This document shows positions 26,260-35,623 of a stretch of 43,321 bases of DNA, in pieces (position 1 is the first letter of the stretch; each line of letters begins with the position of its first letter). The DNA is taken from the NCBI GenBank assembly GCA_011192155.1, contig DUEK01000049.1, forward strand, positions 1 through 43,321. Direction: 5' to 3'. Under the pieces are notes generated by a model that saw only the letters and a list, made by a program, of their open reading frames with translations, made no database searches and was not told the origin of the DNA. The translations under genes and the position numbers were made by a program. The DNA comes from Thermoflexia bacterium. Lineage in GTDB: Bacteria; Chloroflexota; Anaerolineae; B4-G1.

Positions 26260-27999
26260 ATGCATATTCTAAAGCGCCTTTTGGGCTACACGGGATCCTA
26301 TTGGAAGTCTCTGGTTGTCACAGGCATCCTGCTGTTGCTCCACGCTGGCCTGAGCCTGCTCCCGCCCCTCGTTCAACGGGAGATTGTGGATCAGGTGATC
26401 ATTGCCCGCGATCTCTCCCGCCTGGGCGCGCTGATTACCATATTGGTCGCCGTCCACATCCTCTCGCGGCTGGCGAACGCGGGCGACCTGTACATCCGCC
26501 ACGCGCTAGGCGAGCGCTTTATTTTTGAGTTGCGCGTGCGCATCTACGATCACGTGCAGCGCCTCTCCCTCTCCTTCTTCGAGCGCACCTCCACCGGCGA
26601 GTTGATGTCGCGAGTGACCAACGACGTCAACGCGCTGGAGCAGTTTGTCACCCACGGCGTCGCTCTCACGACTGTGGCTCTGCTGCGGCTGCTGGGGGCA
26701 TCGGCGGTGCTGTTGCTGCTCGACTGGCGGCTGGCGCTGGTCGTGCTGATCCCGTTGCCGATTATGGCCGTCGGCCTGCGCTACTTTAACCGGCGCGTGC
26801 GTCCCGTTTACCGCCGCGTGCGCGACCGGCTGGGCGATATCAACGCCAGGTTACAGGACAGCCTGGCCGGAATCCGCGTCATTCAGGCCTTTGGGCAGGA
26901 GGAGGCGGAGGCGGCGCACTTTCGCGACACCAGCGAGCGTTACTACCGGGAAAGAGTGGATGGCGTCCGCGCCTGGGCCACTTTCTTCCCTGCTCTGCAC
27001 TTTGTGGGCACCCTGGGCGGAGTGCTGGCGCTCGGTTTTGGGGCGCGTATGGTCGTCGAGGGCCGGCTCTCGCTGGGGACGCTGGTAGCTTTTCTTTCCT
27101 ACGTAATTTCCTTCTACGATCCTCTGCAGCGGCTGACGGAGGTGGATAACGTTTTCCAGCAGGCCATCGCCTCCGGGGAGCGCATTTTCGAGATGCTGGA
27201 CGAGGCGCCAGAGATTCAGGATGCGCCGGGCGCGGTCGCGCTGGACGAGATTGAGGGAGACGTGCTGTTTGATGATGTGCACTTTCGCTATGGCGAGGGG
27301 GACGAAGTGCTACACGACGTCAAGTTCCGTATAGCTCCCGGCGAGGTAGTGGCGCTGGTCGGGCCGAGCGGGGCGGGCAAGACCAGCATCGCCAACCTGG
27401 TGTGTCGCTTTTATGATCCCATTCACGGCCGCATTCTGGTGGACGGGCGCGACCTGCGCGGGGTGCAGATCCGGTCGCTACGCAAGCAGGTGGCGGTGGT
27501 GCTGCAAGATACGTTTCTCTTTAACACCACTGTGCGCGAGAACCTGCGCTACGGCAAACCCGACGCCAGCGATGAGGAGATGGTCGCCGCCGCAAAGGCG
27601 GCCTACGCTCACGAGTTCATCAAGCAACTTCCCCAAGGGTACGATACCGAGATCGGCGAGCGTGGGGTTAAACTAAGCGGTGGGCAGAAGCAACGGCTGT
27701 CGCTGGCGAGGGCCATCCTGGCCGATCCGCGCATCCTGATCCTGGACGAGGCTACATCATCGGTGGACGCCGAGGCGGAATACTTGATCCAGCAGGCGTT
27801 GGAGGAGGTGATGAAGGGGCGCACGTCGCTCGTCATCGCCCACCGGCTGAGCACCATCCGCAACGCCGACAAGATTATCGCATTGGAGGAAGGCCGCATC
27901 CTCGAGGTGGGGGATCACAAAGAGTTGTTGGCGCGGGATGGGCTAAAAGCCCGCTCTACCAGCGGCAGTTGGAACTGGCGGCGAGTAGGGGGGTGTTGA
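26260..27999 (+). CDS. ABC transporter, fused permease-ATPase (multidrug/lipid exporter type)
   Basis: TM domain plus GPSGAGKTS, LSGGQKQRLSLARAILADPRILILDEATSSVD. Confidence 0.95.
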   Translation: MHILKRLLGYTGSYWKSLVVTGILLLLHAGLSLLPPLVQREIVDQVIIARDLSRLGALITILVAVHILSRLANAGDLYIRHALGERFIFELRVRIYDHVQRLSLSFFERTSTGELMSRVTNDVNALEQFVTHGVALTTVALLRLLGASAVLLLLDWRLALVVLIPLPIMAVGLRYFNRRVRPVYRRVRDRLGDINARLQDSLAGIRVIQAFGQEEAEAAHFRDTSERYYRERVDGVRAWATFFPALHFVGTLGGVLALGFGARMVVEGRLSLGTLVAFLSYVISFYDPLQRLTEVDNVFQQAIASGERIFEMLDEAPEIQDAPGAVALDEIEGDVLFDDVHFRYGEGDEVLHDVKFRIAPGEVVALVGPSGAGKTSIANLVCRFYDPIHGRILVDGRDLRGVQIRSLRKQVAVVLQDTFLFNTTVRENLRYGKPDASDEEMVAAAKAAYAHEFIKQLPQGYDTEIGERGVKLSGGQKQRLSLARAILADPRILILDEATSSVDAEAEYLIQQALEEVMKGRTSLVIAHRLSTIRNADKIIALEEGRILEVGDHKELLARDGLKARSTSGSWNWRRVGGC

Positions 28000-28060
28000 T
28001 GTGGGGTCTTTGGTCAGAGCCAGGGCAATGCTTTGTTTGGCTTTGAGATGGGTTTTGGTC

Positions 28061-28104
28061 AAACGACCAGTGAGTTGGAGAAACCCACCGGTCGTTTTCT
28101 TTTA
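28061..28104. terminator. Bidirectional-looking terminator downstream of ABC exporter
   Basis: aaacgaccagtg...caccggtcgttt stem followed by ttcttttattt. Confidence 0.65.
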
Positions 28105-28128
28105 TTTGGTTTTGAGCGGGCGTTGCTG

Positions 28129-28224
28129 CTAGGCGGTACGGGTGGAGCCGTCGCGCATGATGACGGTGTCTTCGGGGTGCAATTTCAGGTACTCGAACAG
28201 TTGTTGGTTGGGGGCAAGGGACAT
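28129..28224 (-). CDS. Candidate 31-aa microprotein MSLAPNQQLFEYLKLHPEDTVIMRDGSTRTA
   Basis: ATG at 28224-28222, stop 28129-28131, gaagga RBS-like sequence upstream; below the length cut-off of the ORF track. Confidence 0.45.
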   Translation of the reverse strand: MSLAPNQQLFEYLKLHPEDTVIMRDGSTRTA

Positions 28225-28321
28225 TCAGCATCCTTCGCTTATCAGGCATGCTTGATTGTAGCCCAGGTGAGAGATAGGGTCAAGTCAGCGCGGCTATGGG
28301 ACAGAGCAATTACGATATAAC

Positions 28322-28477
28322 ACATTGAGGCAAAAGTCGCACTGTTACGCAGAGATGCGCAGAGAAGACACAGAGATACAGCGTGAACGAAAGTTCACAC
28401 GAAAAGCGCTCTGAGCGCTCTCCGTGACTCCTCTGTGTGGCTCTGTATAACAAACGTGTCACTTTTGCCGTAATGCG
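28322..28477. repeat. Degenerate MITE-like inverted repeat
   Basis: Arms cattgaggcaaaagtcgcac..tgttacgcagag / ctctgtataacaaacgtgtcacttttgccgtaatg; internal cacagag / ctctgtg and agcgctctgagcgct. Confidence 0.65.
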
Positions 28478-28523
28478 TTTGATCATCACGCCTGCTACCG
28501 GTGGGGCATTCTTTGCCTTTTCG

Positions 28524-29750
28524 TTATTCCTCCCGCTCCAACACCCGCAGCCGCACCTGGGCCAGCGCGGCGTCGGCGGCCCACTGCCGCGCGCGGGCGC
28601 GGTCGCCGTTAAAGCTGAGGCGGCGACAGGTCTCTTTTCCCCGTATATTCACCGCCACGTAAACCAGGCCGTAGGGTCGCTCCGGGGTGCTATCCTCAGG
28701 AACGAGAATCGGCCCCACGCCCACGCCGATGTCGGCGGGGGATGTTTGCCGAATACTGCTTGCCATTGCGAGCGCGTCATCCTCGTGGGTCAGGCTGCTG
28801 TCTTTCCCTCTGCCAGATGCTTCTTTCTCCGAGCTAAAGATCATGCTGCGGCGGAACCAGCGCTCGCTCCCTTCCGGCTCGGTCAGCCGGGCGGCCACCA
28901 GCCCGCCGCTGCCCAATTCCACCGTGGCGATGGTCAGACCGCGCTCGACCAGTAAATCGGCCACCACCTGGGGCAGATCGCGTTCGTTCTCGCTGATGAC
29001 GTACCGGCCCAACTCGGTTCGCAACGCCGCCAGGTCCGCCTCCAAAAGTCGTTCTGCTTCCTCTGGCGTACTACTGGCAGCGACCACCTCAATGGTGATA
29101 GTGCCCCGATGGGGCAGCAGCCCCAGGAGCGGATTGCGCCCCCGCGCCATCAGCGGACGGATGCGCTCGTTGATGCCCGATTCCGGCAATCCATAGACCT
29201 TGAGCGCGGCCCGCCGGATGTGGCGGCCGTCTTCCACCAACTCTCGCAGCCGGGGCAGGATAAAGCCTTCCAACATGCCATCCATCTCGTAGGGGACGCC
29301 GGGGGTGACGAAAATGTGCTTTCCGTCCGCCGGCAGGTAGAACCCGGCGGCGGTGCCCCGGTCGTTGTGGATGATGGCGCTGCCGGCGGGTATCTGAGCC
29401 TGGATGCGGTTGCTCTCTGGCATCTCGCGCCCAAAGCGGGCGAATCGCTCCTGGATGCGGGCCAGCGCGTCTCCGTCCTCCACCAATTCCAGGCCAAAGT
29501 AGGCGGCGACGGCCTGACGGGTCAGGTCGTCCTCGGTTGGCCCCAGCCCGCCGCTGACGATGACGACATTGGCGGCTTCTAGCGCGACCCCCAGATATTT
29601 CTGGATGGTTTCCATTTCGTCGCCCGCGCTGAGGTGCAGGACGACGTCGGCGGGCAGGAGCGTCAGCCGGCGGGAGATGGCCTGGGAATTGGTGTCCAGG
29701 CGATAGCCGCAGGTCAGTTCGTCGCCGATGGCAAAGATAGCTGCCTTCAT
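28524..29750 (-). CDS. cinA: CinA family protein (competence/damage-inducible, nicotinamide-nucleotide amidohydrolase)
   Basis: AIFAIGDELTCGYRLDTNSQAISRRL, VIVSGGLGPTEDDLTRQAVA; start corrected. Confidence 0.93.
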   Translation of the reverse strand: MKAAIFAIGDELTCGYRLDTNSQAISRRLTLLPADVVLHLSAGDEMETIQKYLGVALEAANVVIVSGGLGPTEDDLTRQAVAAYFGLELVEDGDALARIQERFARFGREMPESNRIQAQIPAGSAIIHNDRGTAAGFYLPADGKHIFVTPGVPYEMDGMLEGFILPRLRELVEDGRHIRRAALKVYGLPESGINERIRPLMARGRNPLLGLLPHRGTITIEVVAASSTPEEAERLLEADLAALRTELGRYVISENERDLPQVVADLLVERGLTIATVELGSGGLVAARLTEPEGSERWFRRSMIFSSEKEASGRGKDSSLTHEDDALAMASSIRQTSPADIGVGVGPILVPEDSTPERPYGLVYVAVNIRGKETCRRLSFNGDRARARQWAADAALAQVRLRVLEREE

Positions 29751-31075
29751 TTCATTGCCTCCTGCGCCACTCGCCGCCCCATCTCCACTGCGTAATTGCT
29801 GCCCCGATCCCAGGGGTAAACCTGGCTCATGTTCGCCAGCCACAGCCCAGGGATGGGGGTCTTGAGCGCGGGAATGTTGTGCGAGTGGTCGAGTGTGGGC
29901 ACCGGCTGGGCGTACTTTTCGGTGAACATCCAACTGGCGCGTATCCAATCGAGGTCGAAATCGGGGTTGATCTTGAGCAGCCCCGGCAAATAGGTCTCTA
30001 ATAATTGTTCCTTGCTGTAATCAAAGTAAGGATGGTCGGGCGGCAGGTAGTCTCCGCAGTAGACCAGGTGGTCATCCCCATAGTGTTTCCGGCTGACGTA
30101 ATTGGTGTGCTCAACCAGCCCCATAAAGGGCAGTCCCTCCCCAGCCGGTACATTGATCCAATAGTGGCCCTCGGTCAGGCGATGTTTGAGGGCCAGGACG
30201 AGCACCAACGCGCCCATTGATTTGAGCTGGCTCAACTTGGCGGCATAGTCGGCGGGGAGGCTGGGGGACAGTCGCAGCATCTCTTGAGGGGAGCAGGTGG
30301 CGATGACCCGGTTGTGCTCAATGTCACCCGCCGCTGTCTTTAGCCGCAGGCGACCATCAATGGTGGGGAGGACGGATTGTACCGCTGTCTCCAATCGTAT
30401 TTCTCCGCCCTGTGCCTGCACCCGCTCGACCAGCAGGTCTGCAAAGCCCTGGAACCCGCCGGCAAAGTAGCCCAGGCGGGCGGTGCGCTTGTGCAACCTG
30501 GCCCACATCCAGGCCATATTTACGTCTTGATAGTTCTCCGCGCCGAATTTACTGATGAGGAGCGGTTTCCACCACAAGTCGTAGGCCCGCTCGCCGACCG
30601 CCCGGCGCAGCCACTCGTCGGCCGAGACGCGCTCCAATGGACGCCAGTTCTTGGTCAGAGTCAGATAAAGCGAGATCAGCCCAACCCGCAAGCGGTCTAT
30701 CAGCGGCGAGGGCGCGAACTGGAGCACGCGGATAGCGCGGTGCAGTTGCGATACCGGGATGAACTTGAGCGCGGGAACGGGGCTATCCAATGGGTAAACG
30801 CGCCCCTGGTGATAGATGGAGGTGGTGGGCCAGGGGAAGAAGAGCCGGTCGCGCGCGCCCAGTTCCTCGATCAGGTTGATGACGTCGGCGTCGGAGGCGA
30901 ACCAGTGATGGTAGAAGTGGTCGAGGGGCCATTCCCAGCGTTCGTCGCGAAAGCCGGCCGCCAGTCCTCCGGCCTGGGGGCGGGCCTCGTAGAGGGTGAC
31001 GGTGTGGTCTTGTTTGGTCAGATCGTAGGCGGCTGTGAGGCCGGTGATTCCTGCGCCGATGATGCCAATGTCCAT
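29747..31075 (-). CDS. NAD(P)/FAD-dependent oxidoreductase (amine oxidase/protoporphyrinogen oxidase-like)
   Basis: DIGIIGAGITGLTAAYDLTKQDHTVTLYEARPQAGGLA; 4-bp overlap with cinA. Confidence 0.92.
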   Translation of the reverse strand: MDIGIIGAGITGLTAAYDLTKQDHTVTLYEARPQAGGLAAGFRDERWEWPLDHFYHHWFASDADVINLIEELGARDRLFFPWPTTSIYHQGRVYPLDSPVPALKFIPVSQLHRAIRVLQFAPSPLIDRLRVGLISLYLTLTKNWRPLERVSADEWLRRAVGERAYDLWWKPLLISKFGAENYQDVNMAWMWARLHKRTARLGYFAGGFQGFADLLVERVQAQGGEIRLETAVQSVLPTIDGRLRLKTAAGDIEHNRVIATCSPQEMLRLSPSLPADYAAKLSQLKSMGALVLVLALKHRLTEGHYWINVPAGEGLPFMGLVEHTNYVSRKHYGDDHLVYCGDYLPPDHPYFDYSKEQLLETYLPGLLKINPDFDLDWIRASWMFTEKYAQPVPTLDHSHNIPALKTPIPGLWLANMSQVYPWDRGSNYAVEMGRRVAQEAMK

Positions 31076-31218
31076 AGATTCAGGCTCCTTGGTAGTTGCT
31101 AGTGTTAGGGGGCTATTTTACCATCGGAGGCAGGAGCGGGCAATTCAGAGAGAAGCGTGGGATACGTGCTCTTGCCAAGTGAATTGGAGGATGGTATAAT
31201 CTGCGCCGTAGCAAGTTT

Positions 31219-31308
31219 GGAGAGGTTGCATAGTCCGGCCTAATGCGCGCGCCTGGAGAGCGCGTGAGCAGAAATGCTCCGTGGGTTCGAATCCCACCCT
31301 CTCCGCCA
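31219..31308 (+). tRNA. tRNA-Ser (anticodon GGA), CCA encoded
   Basis: GGAGAGG/CCTCTCC acceptor, CTGGAGA anticodon loop, long variable arm, GGTTCGAATCC T-loop. Confidence 0.95.
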
Positions 31309-31351
31309 CAATTGGCGGCCCTGTGAGGGGCCGCCCTGTTTTTTGGGAGGG

Positions 31352-31852
31352 ATGTCGATGGAGATCACTATCCGCCGCGCCACGTCCGACGACGCCGAGG
31401 CCATTTCTGCCGTGTGGGAGGTTGTCTGCGCGGAGCGGGTTTATACTGCCATAAATCGGGCCTTTACGCCTCGGCAGGAGCGGGAGTACATAGCCACTCT
31501 CTCTGACCGCGAGGGAATCTTTGTGGCCGAGGTGAAAGGCCAGGTTGTTGGCTTCCAGTCTCTCGATCTTTGGGCCAAGTACACCGATTCTTTCGATCAC
31601 GTTGGCGTGATGGGTACCATCATCTTGCCAAAGTGGCGACGGGAAGGTGTCGGCCGCCGGTTGGCGGAGCACACGCTTGATTTCGCCCGCGCTAACGGCT
31701 ACGAGAAGATGGTCATCTATGTGCGGGGAGGTAATGCCAGGGGGCGGGCTTTCTATCGCAGTCTGGGCTTTGCGCCCAAGGGCGTACTGGCGCAACAGGT
31801 CAAGATAGATGGGCAGTACGAGGACGAGGTCTTTATGGAGTTGTTTTTGTGA
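31352..31852 (+). CDS. GNAT family N-acetyltransferase
   Basis: IILPKWRREGVGRRLAEHTLDFARANGYEKMVIYVRGGNARGRAFYRSLGF. Confidence 0.9.
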   Translation: MSMEITIRRATSDDAEAISAVWEVVCAERVYTAINRAFTPRQEREYIATLSDREGIFVAEVKGQVVGFQSLDLWAKYTDSFDHVGVMGTIILPKWRREGVGRRLAEHTLDFARANGYEKMVIYVRGGNARGRAFYRSLGFAPKGVLAQQVKIDGQYEDEVFMELFL

Positions 31853-32806
31853 TCAGCGGATGCGCAGGGGGGCAATGCCGCCGGCCTCAAAGCCGCAGGC
31901 CTGGTAGAACTCACGGGCGGCGGCGTCGCCCCGTGATGTATCCACCAGCAGGTGCGTGGCGCTGCGTTGGTCGGCCCGCTGTATGGCCGCCTCCAGCAGC
32001 GCCGCGCCGATTCCCTGACGCTGACATTTTGGGTCTACGGCCATATCGTCAATCAAAGCGCGCAGCCCGGAGAGAACGGGGACGAACGAGAGGGCGAGGA
32101 AGCCTACCGCCCGCCCGTCCACCTCGGCCACCAGCACGTCCAGCGCCAGGCTCTCGCGGAAGCGTTGCGCGGCCGCTCGCTTTGCCGGGTCGCTCAAACC
32201 TGCGTTTTGGGGGATCAAGGGCAGCAATTCCAGTATTCGCGCTTCATCTGCGGCGCGCGCCTCTCGGATGAGGATGTCGGGCGCGCCGGTGTGAGATTCG
32301 GGCGAGCGGCTGCGCGTCCAGCGCGCCAGTACCTGGCGGTGGGTACGAAAGGCCAATTGCTCCGGCAGATCGTCTGGGGGGAATACGCGCGCATCCTGGG
32401 CGTCATCTCCGGCCCGCAGTTCCCCGCCCACAGGGCGGGCGCGGTAAAAGATGATGAGGCCAGGCTGTACCGGCCCCTCCGGGAAGGAGTAGACGCCGAA
32501 TAATTCCAGCAGTTCGACCTCCAGCCCGGTCTCCTCTTGGCACTCTCGCACCGCTGCCTGCTCGACGCTTTCGTCGGCCTCAATGTATCCGGCCGGGAGC
32601 GCCCACCAGCCCACGAACGGCGGCTGGCCCCGTTGAACCAGGACGATACCGGTCTCCATCTCCACCAGCACGCCCGCGCCGGGCACCGGGTTGCGGTACA
32701 GGACAAAGCCGCAGGCGGGACAGGCCTGGCGAACCCTCCCCGCTATTTTGGCCTCTTCCGTTTCTGTCCCACAGCGGGGGCAGAAAGTGGTCGTTCTATT
32801 CTTCAT
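31853..32806 (-). CDS. NUDIX hydrolase fused to GNAT acetyltransferase, N-terminal zinc ribbon
   Basis: CPRCGTET..CPACGF; NUDIX box GYIEADESVEQAAVRECQEETGLEVEL; GNAT VDPKCQRQGIGAALLEAAI. Confidence 0.9.
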   Translation of the reverse strand: MKNRTTTFCPRCGTETEEAKIAGRVRQACPACGFVLYRNPVPGAGVLVEMETGIVLVQRGQPPFVGWWALPAGYIEADESVEQAAVRECQEETGLEVELLELFGVYSFPEGPVQPGLIIFYRARPVGGELRAGDDAQDARVFPPDDLPEQLAFRTHRQVLARWTRSRSPESHTGAPDILIREARAADEARILELLPLIPQNAGLSDPAKRAAAQRFRESLALDVLVAEVDGRAVGFLALSFVPVLSGLRALIDDMAVDPKCQRQGIGAALLEAAIQRADQRSATHLLVDTSRGDAAAREFYQACGFEAGGIAPLRIR

Positions 32807-33857
32807 TCTCTATCGTGGAATCCTGGTAGGGCTGCGAAATCAGTCGCGCCGCCATCTGCCGCCCGATCCACAGGCCCGCCAGCCCGACCATGATCAGCGC
32901 GGGCGCGCACAACCATTCCTGTGTGGTTCCCAGACCGATCCCACCTGCAACGAGCAGCAGGGCTATGCCCAGAATGAACCAGCGCTCTCGCAGGCGCAAG
33001 CGGCGCGCAATCGTGATCGCCGTTAGGCTCAGTATTCCGCCCAGGATGAGGGATGCCGCTGCCCAGGGCCCATTGCTGCGCGCCAACCAGAGGACGATGG
33101 GCGAGATTCGTTGCTGTTCTTGCGCCTGCACGCTGACGAATCCCTCTTGCCCCTGCCAGGCAAAGGTCTCGACGCGGTAGGGTTGCAGCAGCGGGCTGCC
33201 GGTCGCCGGGATGTCTTGCACGGTCTGGATGGCCGGTTGGCCTCCCCATTCTCCCACCGTCGTGCGAGGGCGCATCACGCCCGACAGTCTGCTACTGAAC
33301 GTCCCCAGGTTTGTCAGGTATGAATCTGGCTCGTAGGTGAATACGATCAGGTGGTCGGTGTAGTGCAGCGGCGTGACAAAGTCCCCTAGTTGGCTGTCTC
33401 CTTCCTCGGTGAAAATGAGCAATTCGGGAAAGCCGTCGCCGCTCAGATCGCGCAACTCGGCGCTGCCGTTGACGCCATCCAGTTGGCGGCTGTCGGTGAG
33501 GCTCCACGCTCCTCCGCGCTGGCTAAAGAGCATGGCGTAGGAATCGCCCAGGTATGATTGCTCTAGGGGGAGTTTGATGGTCAGGACTGCCAGCGCTTCT
33601 ACGAGGCCGTCGTCGTTGGCGTCCAGTTCGTAATAGCCGGCCGCTTCGTATCCGGCCTGGAGGAGGGGCTGGGCAAGCATGAGCGGCATCTGGTCAACCG
33701 CTGCGGCGGGGACGGGTCCCGGGGTTGCCTGGTTGCTGCATCCGACCAATAACAGGCTCAATACGACCACGACGGCGATTTCCGGTATTTTCGTCAATGA
33801 GAAACCAGGGTTTTTCCGAAAAACCCGGTTTCTTTTCCCGAATTTTGCTTTGTTCAT
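32796..33857 (-). CDS. Putative lipoprotein, membrane-anchored hypothetical
   Basis: VVVVLSLLLVGCSNQ lipobox; C-terminal TM segments. Confidence 0.75.
   Translation of the reverse strand: MNKAKFGKRNRVFRKNPGFSLTKIPEIAVVVVLSLLLVGCSNQATPGPVPAAAVDQMPLMLAQPLLQAGYEAAGYYELDANDDGLVEALAVLTIKLPLEQSYLGDSYAMLFSQRGGAWSLTDSRQLDGVNGSAELRDLSGDGFPELLIFTEEGDSQLGDFVTPLHYTDHLIVFTYEPDSYLTNLGTFSSRLSGVMRPRTTVGEWGGQPAIQTVQDIPATGSPLLQPYRVETFAWQGQEGFVSVQAQEQQRISPIVLWLARSNGPWAAASLILGGILSLTAITIARRLRLRERWFILGIALLLVAGGIGLGTTQEWLCAPALIMVGLAGLWIGRQMAARLISQPYQDSTIENEE
33797..33845. repeat. Palindromic repeat (gagaaaccagggtttttccgaaaaacccggtttcttttcccgaa), coding-embedded copy
   Basis: Related to 31-83 (agtgagaaaccaggttttttctgaaaaaacctggtttctttccccga). 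Confidence 0.85.
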
Positions 33858-33874
33858 CCCGCACGTCTCCCTGC

Positions 33875-35623
33875 TCACGCTGGCAGCAGCTCGGCCCGCA
33901 GCTTGGGCGCGTAGGCGTCAATGATCTGGGGGGTGATGGCGTTGGCCTGGATGACATTGGCATAGAGCGCGGCGCTGGGGCGCGGAGTGCGGGTCTGGGT
34001 CTCGGCGTCGAGCGCGATGAGACCAAAGCGCAGCGTCCACCCCTCAGCCCACTCAAAGTTGTCCGTCAGCGTCCAGTGATAGTAGCCCATCACAGGGTAG
34101 CAGAGTTGGATCGCGCGCCACATCTGATGCAGGTGGGTCAGGAGATAGCGCGGCCGCTGGTCGTCGTCATCGTCGGGGAGGCCATTCTCCGTGATATAGA
34201 TGGGCAGGTTGAGGCGCGCCAGGTGTTGAATGGAGCGGAACATGCCGTGGGGGTAGAACTCGCCGTAGCCGCCGTCGAGTAGTTCGGCGTCGTCGGCGTG
34301 CAGGCGGCGGCTAAAGAGCGTTTGGCGCTGCGCGCTATCAAAGGCGACCAGATCGCGGGTGTAATAGTTGAGTCCGATCCAATCGAGGGTGCGGCGCAGT
34401 TTCCAGGCCAGGCCAAAGCCCAGGGGCAGCATCCAGCGGCCTGTGGTCAGAGCGGTGAGGGGCGCTTGATTGTAGGCTCTGTCCGCCAGCCGGGCGACGC
34501 GCCGGTCCAGTGGCGAGCGCGGGTTGGCGGGGTCGAGGATGCGCACGTTGTGGGCCAGCCCCACGCGAGCGTTGGGTTGGATGGCGTGAATCTCTTTGTA
34601 GGCGGCGGCGTGGCCCAAGAGCAGATGGCGAATGACGCGCATCGCTGTTTTGAAATCAGACTGGCCGGGAGGAAAGTCTCCCTCCAGGTATCCCATATAG
34701 CCGTAGACGTTAGGCTCGTTGATAGTACACCACATATCGCAGTGCTGGCCCAACCGCTCGACGACGCGGCGGGTGAAGCGGGCAAAGAGCGCGACGGTCT
34801 CGGGGTTTTCCCATCCGCCCTGGTCGGCCAGCCAGCGGGGGTTGGTAAAGTGGTGGAGCGTGACCAGCGGCTCGATGTTGCGCGCCCGTAATTCTTGCAG
34901 CATGTGGCTGTAGCGCTCCAGGGCCGAGTCGTCGAATTCGCCAGGGCGCGGTTCGACGCGCGACCACTCAACCGAGAGACGCAGTGCGTTCACGCCTAAT
35001 GCGGCGGCGTGGCTAAAGTCGGTTTCGGTATTTTCCCACCAGTTACAGGCCAGGCCAGATTTGTGCCTCTCTTTGATGTGGCCCTCTTGTTGTTCCCAGG
35101 CCCACCAGTCGTTGCCGGTGTTGTTGCCCTCGACCTGGTGGGCGGCGGCGGCGACGCCCCATTTAAAGCCGGCGGGGAAGTGGAAGGTGGCTTGGGGCGT
35201 GGGGATTCTTTCTCCTGGTGAGGCAGCGTCGGTAGGACGTCCTACCTGTAGCGGTTCTACAGGTTGGATCTGAACCAGTGGTTCAATCTCTGCGGCGATC
35301 GCTTGCTTGAGAACGGACGTAGACGGCGGGCTTGCGACAGTCTTGACCGGGGTTTTTATGCCCGTGATCTCAATTCCTTCCTGGGCTGCCAGGGAGAGCG
35401 GTGTATCCTCTGGGCCGATTTCTTTCATCTCCGTCTGGGTCAGCAGGGGGAATAGTTCATCCTCTTCGTCTACATCTATTCCTTCCGCTTCCATATCTGC
35501 GAATGGGTCGTCACCCAGAATTTCGAGAGGTAGTTCCTCCTCTTCTTGGTCTATCCCTGCCATATCCAGGCCCTCAAGCGGGTCGTGGCCTAGTTTTTGG
35601 GGTTTCCGCTTGCTTTTAGCCAT
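33875..35623 (-). CDS. GH1 family beta-glucosidase-like protein with about 140-aa acidic/low-complexity N-terminal extension
   Basis: FPAGFKWGVAAAAHQVEG, acid/base TINEPN, nucleophile YITENG. Confidence 0.93.
   Translation of the reverse strand: MAKSKRKPQKLGHDPLEGLDMAGIDQEEEELPLEILGDDPFADMEAEGIDVDEEDELFPLLTQTEMKEIGPEDTPLSLAAQEGIEITGIKTPVKTVASPPSTSVLKQAIAAEIEPLVQIQPVEPLQVGRPTDAASPGERIPTPQATFHFPAGFKWGVAAAAHQVEGNNTGNDWWAWEQQEGHIKERHKSGLACNWWENTETDFSHAAALGVNALRLSVEWSRVEPRPGEFDDSALERYSHMLQELRARNIEPLVTLHHFTNPRWLADQGGWENPETVALFARFTRRVVERLGQHCDMWCTINEPNVYGYMGYLEGDFPPGQSDFKTAMRVIRHLLLGHAAAYKEIHAIQPNARVGLAHNVRILDPANPRSPLDRRVARLADRAYNQAPLTALTTGRWMLPLGFGLAWKLRRTLDWIGLNYYTRDLVAFDSAQRQTLFSRRLHADDAELLDGGYGEFYPHGMFRSIQHLARLNLPIYITENGLPDDDDDQRPRYLLTHLHQMWRAIQLCYPVMGYYHWTLTDNFEWAEGWTLRFGLIALDAETQTRTPRPSAALYANVIQANAITPQIIDAYAPKLRAELLPA
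35231..35263. repeat. Palindrome cluster inside GH1 linker (ggtaggacgtcctacc; acctgtag-cggtt-ctacaggt)
   Basis: Perfect 16-bp palindrome plus overlapping 8-bp-stem hairpin. Confidence 0.85.

Noticed and set aside
28322-28477. CRISPR-like reading of the cagaga/cacagag tracts
   Set aside because: No regular repeat-spacer structure; the tracts form inverted-repeat arms.
28524-29948. Extended CinA ORF
   Set aside because: First 66 codons overlap the oxidoreductase C-terminus in another frame; CinA starts at MKAAIFAIGDE.
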